Source: Pseudomonadales bacterium (GTDB taxonomy: Bacteria > Pseudomonadota > Gammaproteobacteria > Pseudomonadales > UBA5518). Taken from it: a stretch of 64,000 bases of DNA. The notes beneath the pieces were generated by a model. That model did not search any database. It was not told the origin of the DNA and saw only the letters and a list, made by a program, of their open reading frames with translations. Below, one piece after another: positions 28,222-36,484 of this stretch. Location of the stretch: contig JACKOP010000002.1 in the NCBI GenBank assembly GCA_024234165.1, forward strand, positions 62,001-126,000. Reading direction: 5' to 3'. Positions within the stretch are counted from its first letter, which is position 1, and every line of letters starts with the position of its first letter. Made by a program: the position numbers and the translations under genes.

Positions 28222-30345
28222 TCAGCCGACGGTGGCTTCTATGGTCACCTGCCGGTTACCCGGTATCTCCTGGTACGAAAGCACCTTCGCCGCACGACTG
28301 GTGTGACGCACGAAGCGCGCCAGCACCTGGCGCAGCGGCGCCGGGACCAGCAGCACCGGCGTCTTGCCCTGCGCCTCCTGGCGTTGTACCGCCTCGGCCA
28401 TTGCCCGCTGCAGCCGTTCGGCCAGCCCCGGCTCGAGCACGATATCGTCGGTCTCCACGCCAACGGCACCACTACGCTGCAGCGACTTCATCAGGACCTG
28501 CTCCATCTGCGGCTCCAGCGTGATCACCGGCAGACTCTCCGCGCCACCAGCGAGCTGCTGCACGATCGTGCGCGACAGCGCGACCCGCGCAGCCGCTGCG
28601 AGCGCGGCCGGCTCCTTGCTGCGCGGCGCCTGCGCCACGATCGCCTCGGCGATGCTGCGAATGTCGCGGATCGGCACGCCTTCGGCGAGCAGGGTCTTCA
28701 GCACACCGAGCAAACCGTTCAGCGTCAGGCTGCCCGGAACCAGCTCCTCTGCCAGCTTGGCCGAGAGCTTCGCGAGCTTCTGCAGCAGTTGCTCGGCCTC
28801 TTCGTGACCGATCAGCTCGTCGATGTGCTCGAGGAGTACCTGGTTCAGGTGCGTTGCGACCACGGTGCTCGCGTCGACGACGGTATAGCCGAGCGTCTGT
28901 GCCCGCTCGTGCTGGCTGCGATCGATCCACACCGCCTCGAGTCCGAACGCCGGGTCGCGGCACGGCGTACCCTCGATGCGGCCGAACACTTGCCCGGGGT
29001 CGATCGCCAGCTCGCGTTCGGGGAATACCTCGGCCTGGCCCATCGGAACACCCATCAACAGGATGCGGTAGCCGTTCGGCAGCAGCTCGAGGTTGTCGCG
29101 AATGTGAACCGCCGGCACCAGGAACCCCATTTCCTGCGACAACTTCTTGCGTACGCCCTTGATGCGCCCGAGCAGCGAGCCACCTTGCGTCTTGTCGACC
29201 ATCGGAATCAGCCGGTAGCCGACCTCGAGCCCGATCACGTCGACCGAGGCAACATCGTCCCAACCGAGCTCGACCGGCGCCTCGCTCGCCACCAGCGGCA
29301 CGTCGGCGGCAGGCGCCGTGCTTGCGTGCATACGCTGGCGACGGTGGATCAGCCACGCCGCGGCACCGGCGATCGCCCCGAGTCCGCCGAACGCGAGGTG
29401 TGGCATTCCGGGCACCAGACCCATCACGGCCAGCAGTACGGCCGCCACGGCGAGCGCGCGCGGGGAGTCGAACATCTGCCCGAGCACCAGTTCGCCCATG
29501 TCACGCGCGGCGTTGACACGCGTGACCATGATCGCCGCCGTGGTCGACAGCAGCAGCGAGGGGATCTGCGCCACCAATCCGTCACCGATCGTCAGCAACG
29601 AGTAGACCTGCATCGCATCGGCAAAGCCCATATCGTGCTGCAGCACGCCGATCGCGAGCCCACCGAGCAGATTGATCGCGAGGATCAGCACCCCGGCCAC
29701 CGCGTCGCCACGCACGAACTTGCTGGCACCGTCCATCGCACCGTAGAAGTCCGCTTCCTGCGCCACTTCCTCGCGGCGTCGCCGCGCCTCGTCCTGGTTG
29801 ATCAGGCCGGCATTCAGGTCGGCGTCGATGCCCATCTGCTTGCCAGGCATCGCATCGAGGGTGAAGCGCGCGCTGACCTCGGATATCCGCCCGGCACCCT
29901 TGGTCACCACCACGAAGTTGATGATGATCAGGATCAGGAACACCACCATGCCGACGACGTAGTTGCCACCGATCACCACCTTGCCGAAGGCCTCGATCAC
30001 GTGCCCGGCCGCATCGGTACCGGTATGGCCGGCGAGCAGCACGACGCGCGTCGATGCCACGTTCAGCGCCAGGCGCAGCAACGTGGTCACCAGCAGGATG
30101 GTCGGAAACACCGAGAAATCCAGCGGGCGCAGCGCGTAGACCGCCACCAGCAACACGACCAGTGACAGCGCGATGTTGAACGAGAACAGCGCATCGAGCA
30201 GCAACGGCGGCACGGGCAGCGTCATCATTGCCAGCACCAGCAGCAACAGCAGCGGAATGCCGAGGCTGCTGCGTGCCAGTGCATCCAGTTGCCGACCCAC
30301 GCCGGCGCGATCGATACGGCGCGGCAGCATCGCCACCTCAGCCAT
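28222..30345 (-). CDS. flhA: flagellar export gate protein FlhA
   Basis: 707 residues. The N-terminal half has eight membrane helices with the FHIPEP region (TVFPTILLVTTLLRLALNVAS-type; the conserved loop RFTLDAMPGKQMGIDADLNAG is present, in part). The C-terminal half is the cytoplasmic ring domain that docks chaperone-substrate complexes. It is the proton-driven core of the type III export gate. It is the first gene of flhA-flhF-fleN-fliA-motC-motD-parA-DUF2802, which is probably one leftward unit from the sigma-54 site at 30416-30432. Confidence 0.96.
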   Translation of the reverse strand: MAEVAMLPRRIDRAGVGRQLDALARSSLGIPLLLLLVLAMMTLPVPPLLLDALFSFNIALSLVVLLVAVYALRPLDFSVFPTILLVTTLLRLALNVASTRVVLLAGHTGTDAAGHVIEAFGKVVIGGNYVVGMVVFLILIIINFVVVTKGAGRISEVSARFTLDAMPGKQMGIDADLNAGLINQDEARRRREEVAQEADFYGAMDGASKFVRGDAVAGVLILAINLLGGLAIGVLQHDMGFADAMQVYSLLTIGDGLVAQIPSLLLSTTAAIMVTRVNAARDMGELVLGQMFDSPRALAVAAVLLAVMGLVPGMPHLAFGGLGAIAGAAAWLIHRRQRMHASTAPAADVPLVASEAPVELGWDDVASVDVIGLEVGYRLIPMVDKTQGGSLLGRIKGVRKKLSQEMGFLVPAVHIRDNLELLPNGYRILLMGVPMGQAEVFPERELAIDPGQVFGRIEGTPCRDPAFGLEAVWIDRSQHERAQTLGYTVVDASTVVATHLNQVLLEHIDELIGHEEAEQLLQKLAKLSAKLAEELVPGSLTLNGLLGVLKTLLAEGVPIRDIRSIAEAIVAQAPRSKEPAALAAAARVALSRTIVQQLAGGAESLPVITLEPQMEQVLMKSLQRSGAVGVETDDIVLEPGLAERLQRAMAEAVQRQEAQGKTPVLLVPAPLRQVLARFVRHTSRAAKVLSYQEIPGNRQVTIEATVG

Positions 30346-30415
30346 GACCTCTTGTCGTGGTCGAATCCCGCATGACGGTCAAATTCCTGACGTCGACTGA
30401 ACTACCGCCGCCGGG

Positions 30416-30432
30416 TGCAAGATTCGATCCAA
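30416..30432 (-). promoter_or_regulatory. sigma-54 promoter for flhA
   Basis: On the minus strand the sequence reads TTGGATCGAATCTTGCA. It has the invariant GG-N10-GC spacing and agrees with the -24/-12 consensus except in two positions. It lies about 70 nt before the flhA ATG, between flhB and flhA. This fits control by a FleQ-type activator. Confidence 0.65.
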
Positions 30433-30446
30433 CCCGACCTGGCTCC

Positions 30447-31586
30447 TCAGCCACGCGGGCGATCCATGCCCTCGGGAACGGGCAGCTCCGCTGGCAGTTC
30501 GGGCGCGGGTCCCTTGCCGCGCCGGTAGTTGCGCAGATGGAACACGTAGGCCAGCACCTGCGCGACGGCGAGGTAGAGGCCCGCGGGAATCTGGCTGTCG
30601 ATCTCGGTGGTGTAGTAGACCGCGCGTGCCAGCCGCGGCGAAGCCACCACCGGGATGGCGTGTGCCTCGGCGATCTCGCGGATCTTCAGCGCGATCAGAT
30701 CACTGCCCTTGGCCACCAGTACCGGCGCCACCGCATGCCCCGCCTCGTAGCGCAGCGCCACCGCGAAATGCGTCGGGTTCGTGATCACGACGTCGGCGGA
30801 CGGAACCGCCGCCATCATGCGGCTGCGCGCAAGCTGGCGCTGCACCTGCCGGATGCGGCTCTTGACCTCCGGCCGGCCTTCCGTCTCCTTGATCTCATCG
30901 CGCACCTGCTGGGTCGTCATGCGGAGCTTGCGTGCGTGATCGAACAACTGGAACGGCACGTCGACCGCGGCAATCAACAGCGTCGAAGCGCTGAGCACGA
31001 GCGCCGACAGACCGACCAGGTGCAGCGCATGCGCAATGGCCGGCCCAGGCGCCTCGGCACCGATTGCGAACAACTGCATCCGCAATGACCACAGCAGCAG
31101 CACCGCGACGCTGCCGACGAGTGCCACCTTCGCCACACCCTTGACCAGTTCGACCAGCGCGTGCAGCGAGAACATGCGCTGCAGTCCGCGCACCGGATCG
31201 AGACGTTCGATTTTCGGCGCGAGCGAACTCGAACTGAACAACCAGCCCCCGAGCGCGGCGGGACCGAGTACGGCGGCCACCAGCAGCAGCAGGAACAGCG
31301 GTACCAGCCCCCCCAGGGCCGTCAGTGTCGCTGCACCCAGCATTCCCGCCATCACCCCGGGGTCGCTGATCCCATCACGACCAAAGTCGAACGCGGCGCG
31401 TGTCAGCGCGGCGAAGCGATCGCCGATCAGTGGTGCGGAAAACAGCAGCGCGCCGGAACCCGCCAGCAGGATCGCCGCGGTCGCCAGCTCGCGCGAGCGC
31501 GGTACCTGCCCCTCCTCGCGCGCGCGCTCGAGGCGGCGCGCCGTGGCTTCCTCTGTGCGTTCCTGCCCTGTGTCTTCCTCGGCCAT
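30447..31586 (-). CDS. flhB: flagellar export switch protein FlhB
   Basis: 379 residues: the N-terminal EERTEEAT-like motif (QERTEEATARRLERAREEGQ), four membrane helices, and the cytoplasmic domain with the autocleavage site NPTH (270-273). It switches export from hook to filament subunits together with FliK. Usually flhB follows fliR directly; here fliR is about 2.6 kb away, beyond sthA and a repeat array, so flhB needs its own promoter. Confidence 0.96.
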   Translation of the reverse strand: MAEEDTGQERTEEATARRLERAREEGQVPRSRELATAAILLAGSGALLFSAPLIGDRFAALTRAAFDFGRDGISDPGVMAGMLGAATLTALGGLVPLFLLLLVAAVLGPAALGGWLFSSSSLAPKIERLDPVRGLQRMFSLHALVELVKGVAKVALVGSVAVLLLWSLRMQLFAIGAEAPGPAIAHALHLVGLSALVLSASTLLIAAVDVPFQLFDHARKLRMTTQQVRDEIKETEGRPEVKSRIRQVQRQLARSRMMAAVPSADVVITNPTHFAVALRYEAGHAVAPVLVAKGSDLIALKIREIAEAHAIPVVASPRLARAVYYTTEIDSQIPAGLYLAVAQVLAYVFHLRNYRRGKGPAPELPAELPVPEGMDRPRG

Positions 31587-31630
31587 CGCAGCGCCTGGAT
31601 CTTGACCCGTCGTCTCGTCTCAGCCGGGTC

Positions 31631-31647
31631 TAGCAAGATCCATGCAC
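31631..31647 (-). promoter_or_regulatory. possible degenerate sigma-54 promoter for flhB
   Basis: The minus strand reads GTGCATGGATCTTGCTA. The -12 box TTGCT is good, but the -24 has TG where GG is nearly invariant. It lies about 45 nt before the flhB ATG, where a promoter is needed because the gene is cut off from fliR. Confidence 0.28.
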
Positions 31648-31772
31648 AACTTCCGACGGCGTGACGGAAATATCACCGCGAAGGAATCCCGGTCCACGTC
31701 GCGTCTGATCGGTCGACGGCGCGCTCGACCACGATGCGCAGTCACAACCATCCACCTGTGAGAGGAACGACC

Positions 31773-32222
31773 ATGAAGATCACCCACAGACTGCCACTTG
31801 CGATGCTGCTCGCCGTGGCCTTCGGCTACGGCGCGCACGCTGCCGACACCGCAGGCGACGGCATGCGCGCGCGCAGCATGGATCCTGCGCGCATGACCGA
31901 ACGCATGGGCGAACGGCTCGAACTCACGCCCGAACAATCCACTTCCGTGCAGAAGATCAACGAGCGCTTCGTCGCAGACATGCAGAAGCAGCGCGCCGGC
32001 ATGGACAAGGCGCGTGAAGAGAACCGCCAGGCGATGCAGAAGCTCGGCAGCGAGCGCGATGCACAACTGAAGAAGGTGCTCAGCGAGGAGCAGTACAGGA
32101 AGCATGCCGAGCAGCAGGCGAAGATGCGCGAGCGCTGGAGTGAACACCGCGAGCACGGCCCGCGCATGCACCGGCGCGCAGACGGTTCCGCGCCCTGCGA
32201 GAACCGCGAACCTTCACAGTAA
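31773..32222 (+). CDS. Spy/CpxP-like periplasmic protein (LTXXQ)
   Basis: 149 residues from ATG 31773, with GAGAGG about 9 nt upstream. A signal peptide ends near AHA-AD (residue about 22). The mature part is almost all charged helix with the motif LELTPEQ and repeats of K/R/E/Q, as in Spy and CpxP periplasmic chaperones. These proteins respond to envelope stress and damp Cpx signalling. A His/Arg-rich end (EHREHGPRMHRR) might bind metal. It faces away from flhB and stands upstream of sthA. Confidence 0.7.
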   Translation: MKITHRLPLAMLLAVAFGYGAHAADTAGDGMRARSMDPARMTERMGERLELTPEQSTSVQKINERFVADMQKQRAGMDKAREENRQAMQKLGSERDAQLKKVLSEEQYRKHAEQQAKMRERWSEHREHGPRMHRRADGSAPCENREPSQ

Positions 32223-32236
32223 TCCCGCAGATTGCA

Positions 32237-32267
32237 TTGGACAGCCGCCGGGAGGCGCAACTATAAG
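32237..32267 (+). promoter_or_regulatory. possible promoter for sthA
   Basis: TTGGAC (32237-32242) and CTATAA/TATAAG (32261-32267) with 18-19 nt spacing, placing the start of transcription roughly 20 nt before the sthA ATG. It lies inside a nested inverted repeat, so promoter and hairpin overlap. Confidence 0.4.
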
Positions 32268-32285
32268 TGCGCTTTTTCCGGCGGC
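32244..32285 (+). terminator. nested hairpin after the Spy-like gene
   Basis: Outer arms GCCGCCGG (32244-32251) and CCGGCGGC (32278-32285) enclose an inner stem GCGCA/TGCGC (32255-32272) followed by TTTTT (32273-32277). The inner stem with the T run looks like a terminator for the Spy-like gene. The outer stem could sequester the sthA leader, whose ATG is 8 nt on and which lacks a clear ribosome site. Confidence 0.45.
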
Positions 32286-32292
32286 CTGACCG

Positions 32293-33693
32293 ATGGACGA
32301 CTACAGATTCGATCTTCTGGTGATCGGCAGCGGACCTGCCGGTGAGTCAGCGGCACTGAACGCCGCCAAGCACGGACTGCGCGCGGCGGTGATCGAGGAT
32401 CGCCCGATGGTCGGTGGCAGCTGCACGCACAGCGGGACGATCCCGTCGAAGGCGCTGCGCCACGCGGTCAAGGATCTGATGCGCTACAACTCGAACCCGA
32501 TCTTTCGCGCGATCGGCGAGCCCCAACGCATCTCGTTCCAGACGCTGCTGCAGAACGCCGGCGGGGTAATCCGCCGCCAGGTTGCGATGCGCTCGCAGTA
32601 CTACGCGAAGAATCGCATCTCGCTGTATTTCGGTACCGCATCGTTCGTCGATGCACACAACGTGCGCGTCACACTGCCCGATGGAGCAACCGAGATCGTC
32701 AGCGCGCACAGCGTCGTGATCGCGACCGGTTCGCGGCCTTATCGTCCAGCAGACATCGACTTCACGCATCCGGCCGTGTTCGACAGCGACACCATCCTTG
32801 CGATGCCGCACACACCACGCCGCCTGCTGATCTACGGCGCCGGCGTGATCGGCTGCGAGTACGCGTCGATCTTCTCGGCACTCGGCGTGAAGGTGGACCT
32901 GATCAACACGCGTGATCAGTTGCTGTCGTACCTCGACGACGAGATCTCGGACGCGCTTTCGTATCACCTGCGCACGCAGGGCGCCGTGATCCGCCACGGC
33001 GAGGAGTACGATCACCTCGAATACTCGCCCCACGGCCTGACGCTGCACCTGCGCTCGGGCAAGCGGCTGCAGGGAGAGGCTCTGCTGTGGTGCAACGGGC
33101 GTGCCGGCAACACCGACCGCCTCGGCCTCGATGCGATCGGCCTCGCGCCCGACGAACGCGGCCAGATCGTCGTCGATGCGCGCTACCAGACTTCCGTGCC
33201 CGGCGTGTTCGCGGTCGGCGACGTGATCGGGTTCCCGAGCCTCGCGAGCGCGGCCTACGACCAGGGGCGCTCGGCAGCGGCAGCAGCGCGCGGCAAGGAA
33301 CACACGCGCCACGTCGACGACACACCGACCGGGATCTATACCCTGCCCGAGATCAGCTCGGTCGGCGCCACCGAACGCGAACTCACCGAAGCACGCATCC
33401 CGTACGAGGTCGGTCGCGCGTTCTTCAAGGAAACCGCGCGCGCACAGATCAGCGGCGAGGACGTCGGCATGCTGAAACTGCTGTTCCACATCGATACGCT
33501 GCAGATCCTCGGCGTGCACTGCTTTGGCGCCGAGGCCACCGAGATCATCCACATCGGGCAGGCGATCATGAAGCAGCCGGCACCGCACAACACGGTGCGC
33601 TACTTCATCGAGACCACGTTCAACTACCCGACGATGGCCGAGGCGTACCGCATCGCGGCACTGAACGGCCTGAACCGGCTGACGCGTTATTGA
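32293..33693 (+). CDS. sthA: soluble pyridine nucleotide transhydrogenase
   Basis: 466-residue flavoprotein. FAD site GSGPAGE (12-18), the region GGSCTHSGTIPSKALRHAV where lipoamide dehydrogenases have two redox cysteines but SthA keeps only one, NAD(P) site GAGVIGCEYASIF, and the dimerisation domain ending HCFGAEATEIIHIGQAIM. It balances NADPH and NADH. Its presence between the two halves of the flagellar export genes is unusual. It is followed by a tandem palindromic array. Confidence 0.93.
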   Translation: MDDYRFDLLVIGSGPAGESAALNAAKHGLRAAVIEDRPMVGGSCTHSGTIPSKALRHAVKDLMRYNSNPIFRAIGEPQRISFQTLLQNAGGVIRRQVAMRSQYYAKNRISLYFGTASFVDAHNVRVTLPDGATEIVSAHSVVIATGSRPYRPADIDFTHPAVFDSDTILAMPHTPRRLLIYGAGVIGCEYASIFSALGVKVDLINTRDQLLSYLDDEISDALSYHLRTQGAVIRHGEEYDHLEYSPHGLTLHLRSGKRLQGEALLWCNGRAGNTDRLGLDAIGLAPDERGQIVVDARYQTSVPGVFAVGDVIGFPSLASAAYDQGRSAAAAARGKEHTRHVDDTPTGIYTLPEISSVGATERELTEARIPYEVGRAFFKETARAQISGEDVGMLKLLFHIDTLQILGVHCFGAEATEIIHIGQAIMKQPAPHNTVRYFIETTFNYPTMAEAYRIAALNGLNRLTRY

Positions 33694-33748
33694 GCTGGTC
33701 CAGCGCCACGCTCCAGCCACCTGGAAGTCGCATCACAGCGATGCCACC

Positions 33749-34129
33749 GTCGGCACGAATGCCGACCTACGGGCGGGTTGCCACCCCGCGTGGGTCGGGT
33801 TTCAACCCGACGACGTCACCGTCGGCATGAATGCCGACCTACGGCGGGACGCCACTTCGCGTGGGTCGGGTTTCAACCCGACGACGTCGCCGTCGGCACG
33901 AATGCCGACCTACGGCGGGACGCCACTTCGCGTGGCTCGGGTTTCAACCCGACGACGTCGCCGTCGGCATGCATGCCGGCCTACGGGCGGGACGCCACTT
34001 CGCGTGGCTCGGGTTTCAACCCGACGGCGTCGCCGTCGGCATGAATGCCGACCTACGGCGGGACGCCACTCCGCGTGGCTCGGGTTTCAACCCGACGACC
34101 TCGCCGTCGGCATGAATGCCGACCTACGG
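33749..34129. repeat. tandem REP/BIME-like array 1
   Basis: Six copies of hairpin A (type GTCGGCATGAATGCCGAC, followed by CTACGG) start at 33749, 33821, 33892, 33963, 34035 and 34106, a 71-72 nt period. Between them lie five copies of hairpin B, GTCGGGTTTCAACCCGAC or close variants. Read on the minus strand each A palindrome is preceded by GTAG; on the plus strand B is often preceded by GTGG. A 5' GTAG/GTGG before an imperfect palindrome is the mark of REP elements mobilised by RAYT transposases. The array sits between the convergent ends of sthA and fliR. Frames open through it are repeat artefacts. Confidence 0.85.
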
Positions 34130-34167
34130 ACGGGACACCGTACCGGCCGATACACCATCGCGGTGGA

Positions 34168-34947
34168 TCAGGGCTCACCCGCGAGATGGCGCAGCAGCGC
34201 AAAGGCCTCCAGCGCGAGCGCATCGTAGCGCGGCAGGAAATTGCCCGAGCTGGCCCAGACGATGAACAGCCCGAACAGCATCGACATCGGAAAACCGAGT
34301 GAGAAGATGTTGAGCTGCGGCGCTGCCCGCGTCATGACACCGAAGGACAGGTTCACGATCAGGAGCGCGGTCACCACCGGCAGGGCCAGCAGCAAGCCAC
34401 TCAGAAACAGCCACGAAGCCGACGTGGCGAGCGTCCAGCTCCAGTCCGCATACGGCGTGGCCGCGCCGACCGGCAGGAAGCGAAAGCTTTCCAGCAGCAC
34501 CTCGAGCATCACCAGATGCCCATTGGTCGCCAGGAACACCAGCGTCAGCAGGATCACGAAGTACTGCGCCAGCACCGTCACGCTGACACCGTTGGCCGGA
34601 TCCACCATCGAAGCGAATCCCAGCGACATCGGCATCGCCATCAGCTGCGCACCAAACACGAAGACCTGGAAGAACAACTGCATCGCGAAACCCATGCCGA
34701 AGCCGATCAGCACCTGGGTCGCGATCAGCACTGCGGCCGGCACCGACAGCGGATCCAGTGCCGGTGGCGCTGGCAGCAACGGTGCGAGCAGCGCACAGGC
34801 GAGAATCGCCACCCCGGCACGAATGCGCGCCGGCACCAGTTGCATGCCGAACACCGGCGCAATGATCATGAAACCGCCGATGCGCGCCAGCGGATAGAGC
34901 CAGGCTCCCAGCCACTGCGCCAGTGCCGGCAGCGTGAGCTCGATCAC
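34168..34947 (-). CDS. fliR: flagellar export protein FliR
   Basis: 259 residues with five to six membrane helices and the family motif ASMVDPANGVSVTVLAQY. It is part of the FliPQR export gate in the basal body. It is the last gene of fliOPQR, 4 nt after fliQ. The usual downstream partner flhB is displaced to 31.6 kb. Confidence 0.94.
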   Translation of the reverse strand: MIELTLPALAQWLGAWLYPLARIGGFMIIAPVFGMQLVPARIRAGVAILACALLAPLLPAPPALDPLSVPAAVLIATQVLIGFGMGFAMQLFFQVFVFGAQLMAMPMSLGFASMVDPANGVSVTVLAQYFVILLTLVFLATNGHLVMLEVLLESFRFLPVGAATPYADWSWTLATSASWLFLSGLLLALPVVTALLIVNLSFGVMTRAAPQLNIFSLGFPMSMLFGLFIVWASSGNFLPRYDALALEAFALLRHLAGEP

Positions 34948-34951
34948 TGCC

Positions 34952-35221
34952 TCAGCCCGTCACCAGCGGGAGGCTCTCGACCACCCGGCGCGTGAAGTCG
35001 AGCAGGCGCGCAAGCAGCCAGGGACCGGCGACCATCAGCGAGAGCAGCGTGGTCAGCAGGCGCGGCAGGAAGCTCAGCGTCTGCTCGTTGATCTGCGTTG
35101 CCGCCTGGAACACGCTGACCACCAGGCCAACGACCAGACTCGGCAACACCAGCACCGCGACCATCAGCACGGTGAGCATGAACCCCTCGCCGAGCAACTG
35201 GATCATCGCCTCGGGCGTCAT
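34952..35221 (-). CDS. fliQ: flagellar export protein FliQ
   Basis: 89 residues forming two membrane helices (FMLTVLMVAVLVLPSLVVGL and LLTTLLSLMVAGPWLLARL) joined by the conserved loop FQAATQINEQTLSFLPR. It belongs to the FliPQR gate. It lies 10 nt after fliP and 4 nt before fliR. Confidence 0.95.
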   Translation of the reverse strand: MTPEAMIQLLGEGFMLTVLMVAVLVLPSLVVGLVVSVFQAATQINEQTLSFLPRLLTTLLSLMVAGPWLLARLLDFTRRVVESLPLVTG

Positions 35222-35231
35222 CGCTCGGCTC

Positions 35232-36020
35232 CTACATCGCGAAGCTCGCCGCCAGCGAGCCGACGATGAGTGCCCAACCGTCCACCAGCACGAACAGCAT
35301 GATCTTGAACGGCAGCGAAATGATCATCGGTGAGAGCATCATCATGCCCATCGCCATCAGCACGCTGGCGACGACCAGGTCGATGACCAGAAACGGCACG
35401 AACAGCAGGAAGCCGATCTGGAACGCGGTCTTCAGTTCGCTGGTCACGAAGGCCGGCACCAGCACCGTGAACGGTACCGCGTCGGGCCCACTCACGGGTC
35501 CCGTCCCGGAGATGCGCAAAAACGTTTCCAGGTCGTTTTCGCGCGTCTGCGCGAGCATGAAGGTGGTGAACGGCTGGCGCACCCGTTCCAGCGCCTCACG
35601 GGCACCGATCTCCTCGCGCAGGTACGGCTGCAGTGCTTCGGTGTTCGCGACGTCGAATACCGGGCGCATCACGAACAGTGTCAGGAACAGCGCCAGACCG
35701 AGCAGGATCTGGTTCGACGGCGTCTGCTGCAGGCCAAGTGCCTGGCGCAGGATCGCGAACACCACGATGATGCGCGTGAAGGCCGTCACCATCATCAGCA
35801 GCGCCGGCAGCAGCGTCAGCGCCGTCATCAGCGCCAGGATCTGGATCGTGACCGTGTAGTCCTGGCTGCCGTCCGCAGCGGTCGTGATCTTCACCGCCGG
35901 CACACCGAGCGTGCCTCCCGCATCGAACAGCGACACATCGGCCGGCTGCGCCAGTGCCAGCATCGGCAGCAACAGCGCCACCATCAGCGCAGCGCCACGC
36001 AACAGCCGCCGGCGCATCAT
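35232..36020 (-). CDS. fliP: flagellar export protein FliP
   Basis: 262 residues: a cleavable signal peptide (LLPMLALAQPAD), four membrane helices and the motifs FTRIIVVFAILRQALGLQQTP and LLFVPFLVIDLVVASVLMAMG (each in part). It is the core of the export gate. Its ATG overlaps the fliO stop by 4 nt. Confidence 0.96.
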   Translation of the reverse strand: MMRRRLLRGAALMVALLLPMLALAQPADVSLFDAGGTLGVPAVKITTAADGSQDYTVTIQILALMTALTLLPALLMMVTAFTRIIVVFAILRQALGLQQTPSNQILLGLALFLTLFVMRPVFDVANTEALQPYLREEIGAREALERVRQPFTTFMLAQTRENDLETFLRISGTGPVSGPDAVPFTVLVPAFVTSELKTAFQIGFLLFVPFLVIDLVVASVLMAMGMMMLSPMIISLPFKIMLFVLVDGWALIVGSLAASFAM

Positions 36021-36388
36021 GGCGACCCACCACGCCCGAGCGCCTGGCGCAGGCGCAGCGCAAAATCACCCGCCGGCGCATCATTGCCGATCACCGCCTC
36101 GGGAAATTCATGCAACCGCGTGATCCCGCCCGGCGTGACACCGAGCAACAACTGGGTACCCGCCACCTCGACCACGACCACGCGTTCGCGTGGACCGAGC
36201 GCAAGCGCCGCCACCACCTTGAGCCGTGCCGTTCCGGCGCCGCCCACACCGCCCTGCACGCGCCGCAGCACCCAGGCCAACGCCACGATCACCGCAACGA
36301 CCAGCAGCAGTGCCAGCGCCACCTCGGCCAGCGAACCGAGGCCCGCTGCATTGCCGGGCGATGGTGAGGACGTGAGCGGGCCAGCCAT
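36017..36388 (-). CDS. fliO: flagellar protein FliO
   Basis: 123 residues from ATG 36388. A longer open frame begins upstream of the expected transcription start of the sigma-54 promoter and so is unlikely. One membrane helix (EVALALLLVVAVIVALAWVL), then a cytoplasmic beta domain (LKVVAALALGPRERVVVVEV, QLLLGVTPGGITRLHEF). FliO helps assemble the FliP ring. It is the first gene of a four-gene operon; the usual upstream fliL, fliM and fliN are not present, and an MBL-fold gene sits there instead. Confidence 0.9.
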   Translation of the reverse strand: MAGPLTSSPSPGNAAGLGSLAEVALALLLVVAVIVALAWVLRRVQGGVGGAGTARLKVVAALALGPRERVVVVEVAGTQLLLGVTPGGITRLHEFPEAVIGNDAPAGDFALRLRQALGRGGSP

Positions 36389-36434
36389 GCGTGGGTGCCA
36401 GAATTCCGTCGTCGGGATCAGACGCCAACCGCAC

Positions 36435-36451
36435 AGCAAGCACCGTGCCAG
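36435..36451 (-). promoter_or_regulatory. sigma-54 promoter for fliOPQR
   Basis: The minus strand reads CTGGCACGGTGCTTGCT, matching the YTGGCACGrNNNTTGCW consensus at every defined position with GG-N10-GC spacing. It lies about 48 nt before the fliO ATG, in the gap between the MBL-fold gene and fliO. It shows that fliOPQR is transcribed separately here. Confidence 0.88.
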
Positions 36452-36484
36452 CAACGCAGCCGCGCGATCCGGCGAGCGAAAAAA

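Noticed and set aside
32293..33693. Lipoamide dehydrogenase
   Set aside because: Only one of the two redox cysteines is present (CTHSGTIPSKALRH), which is the SthA pattern.
33749..34129. CRISPR-like appearance of the regularly spaced repeats
   Set aside because: The spacers between palindromes are themselves repeated, there are two alternating palindromes and no cas genes. REP/BIME fits better.
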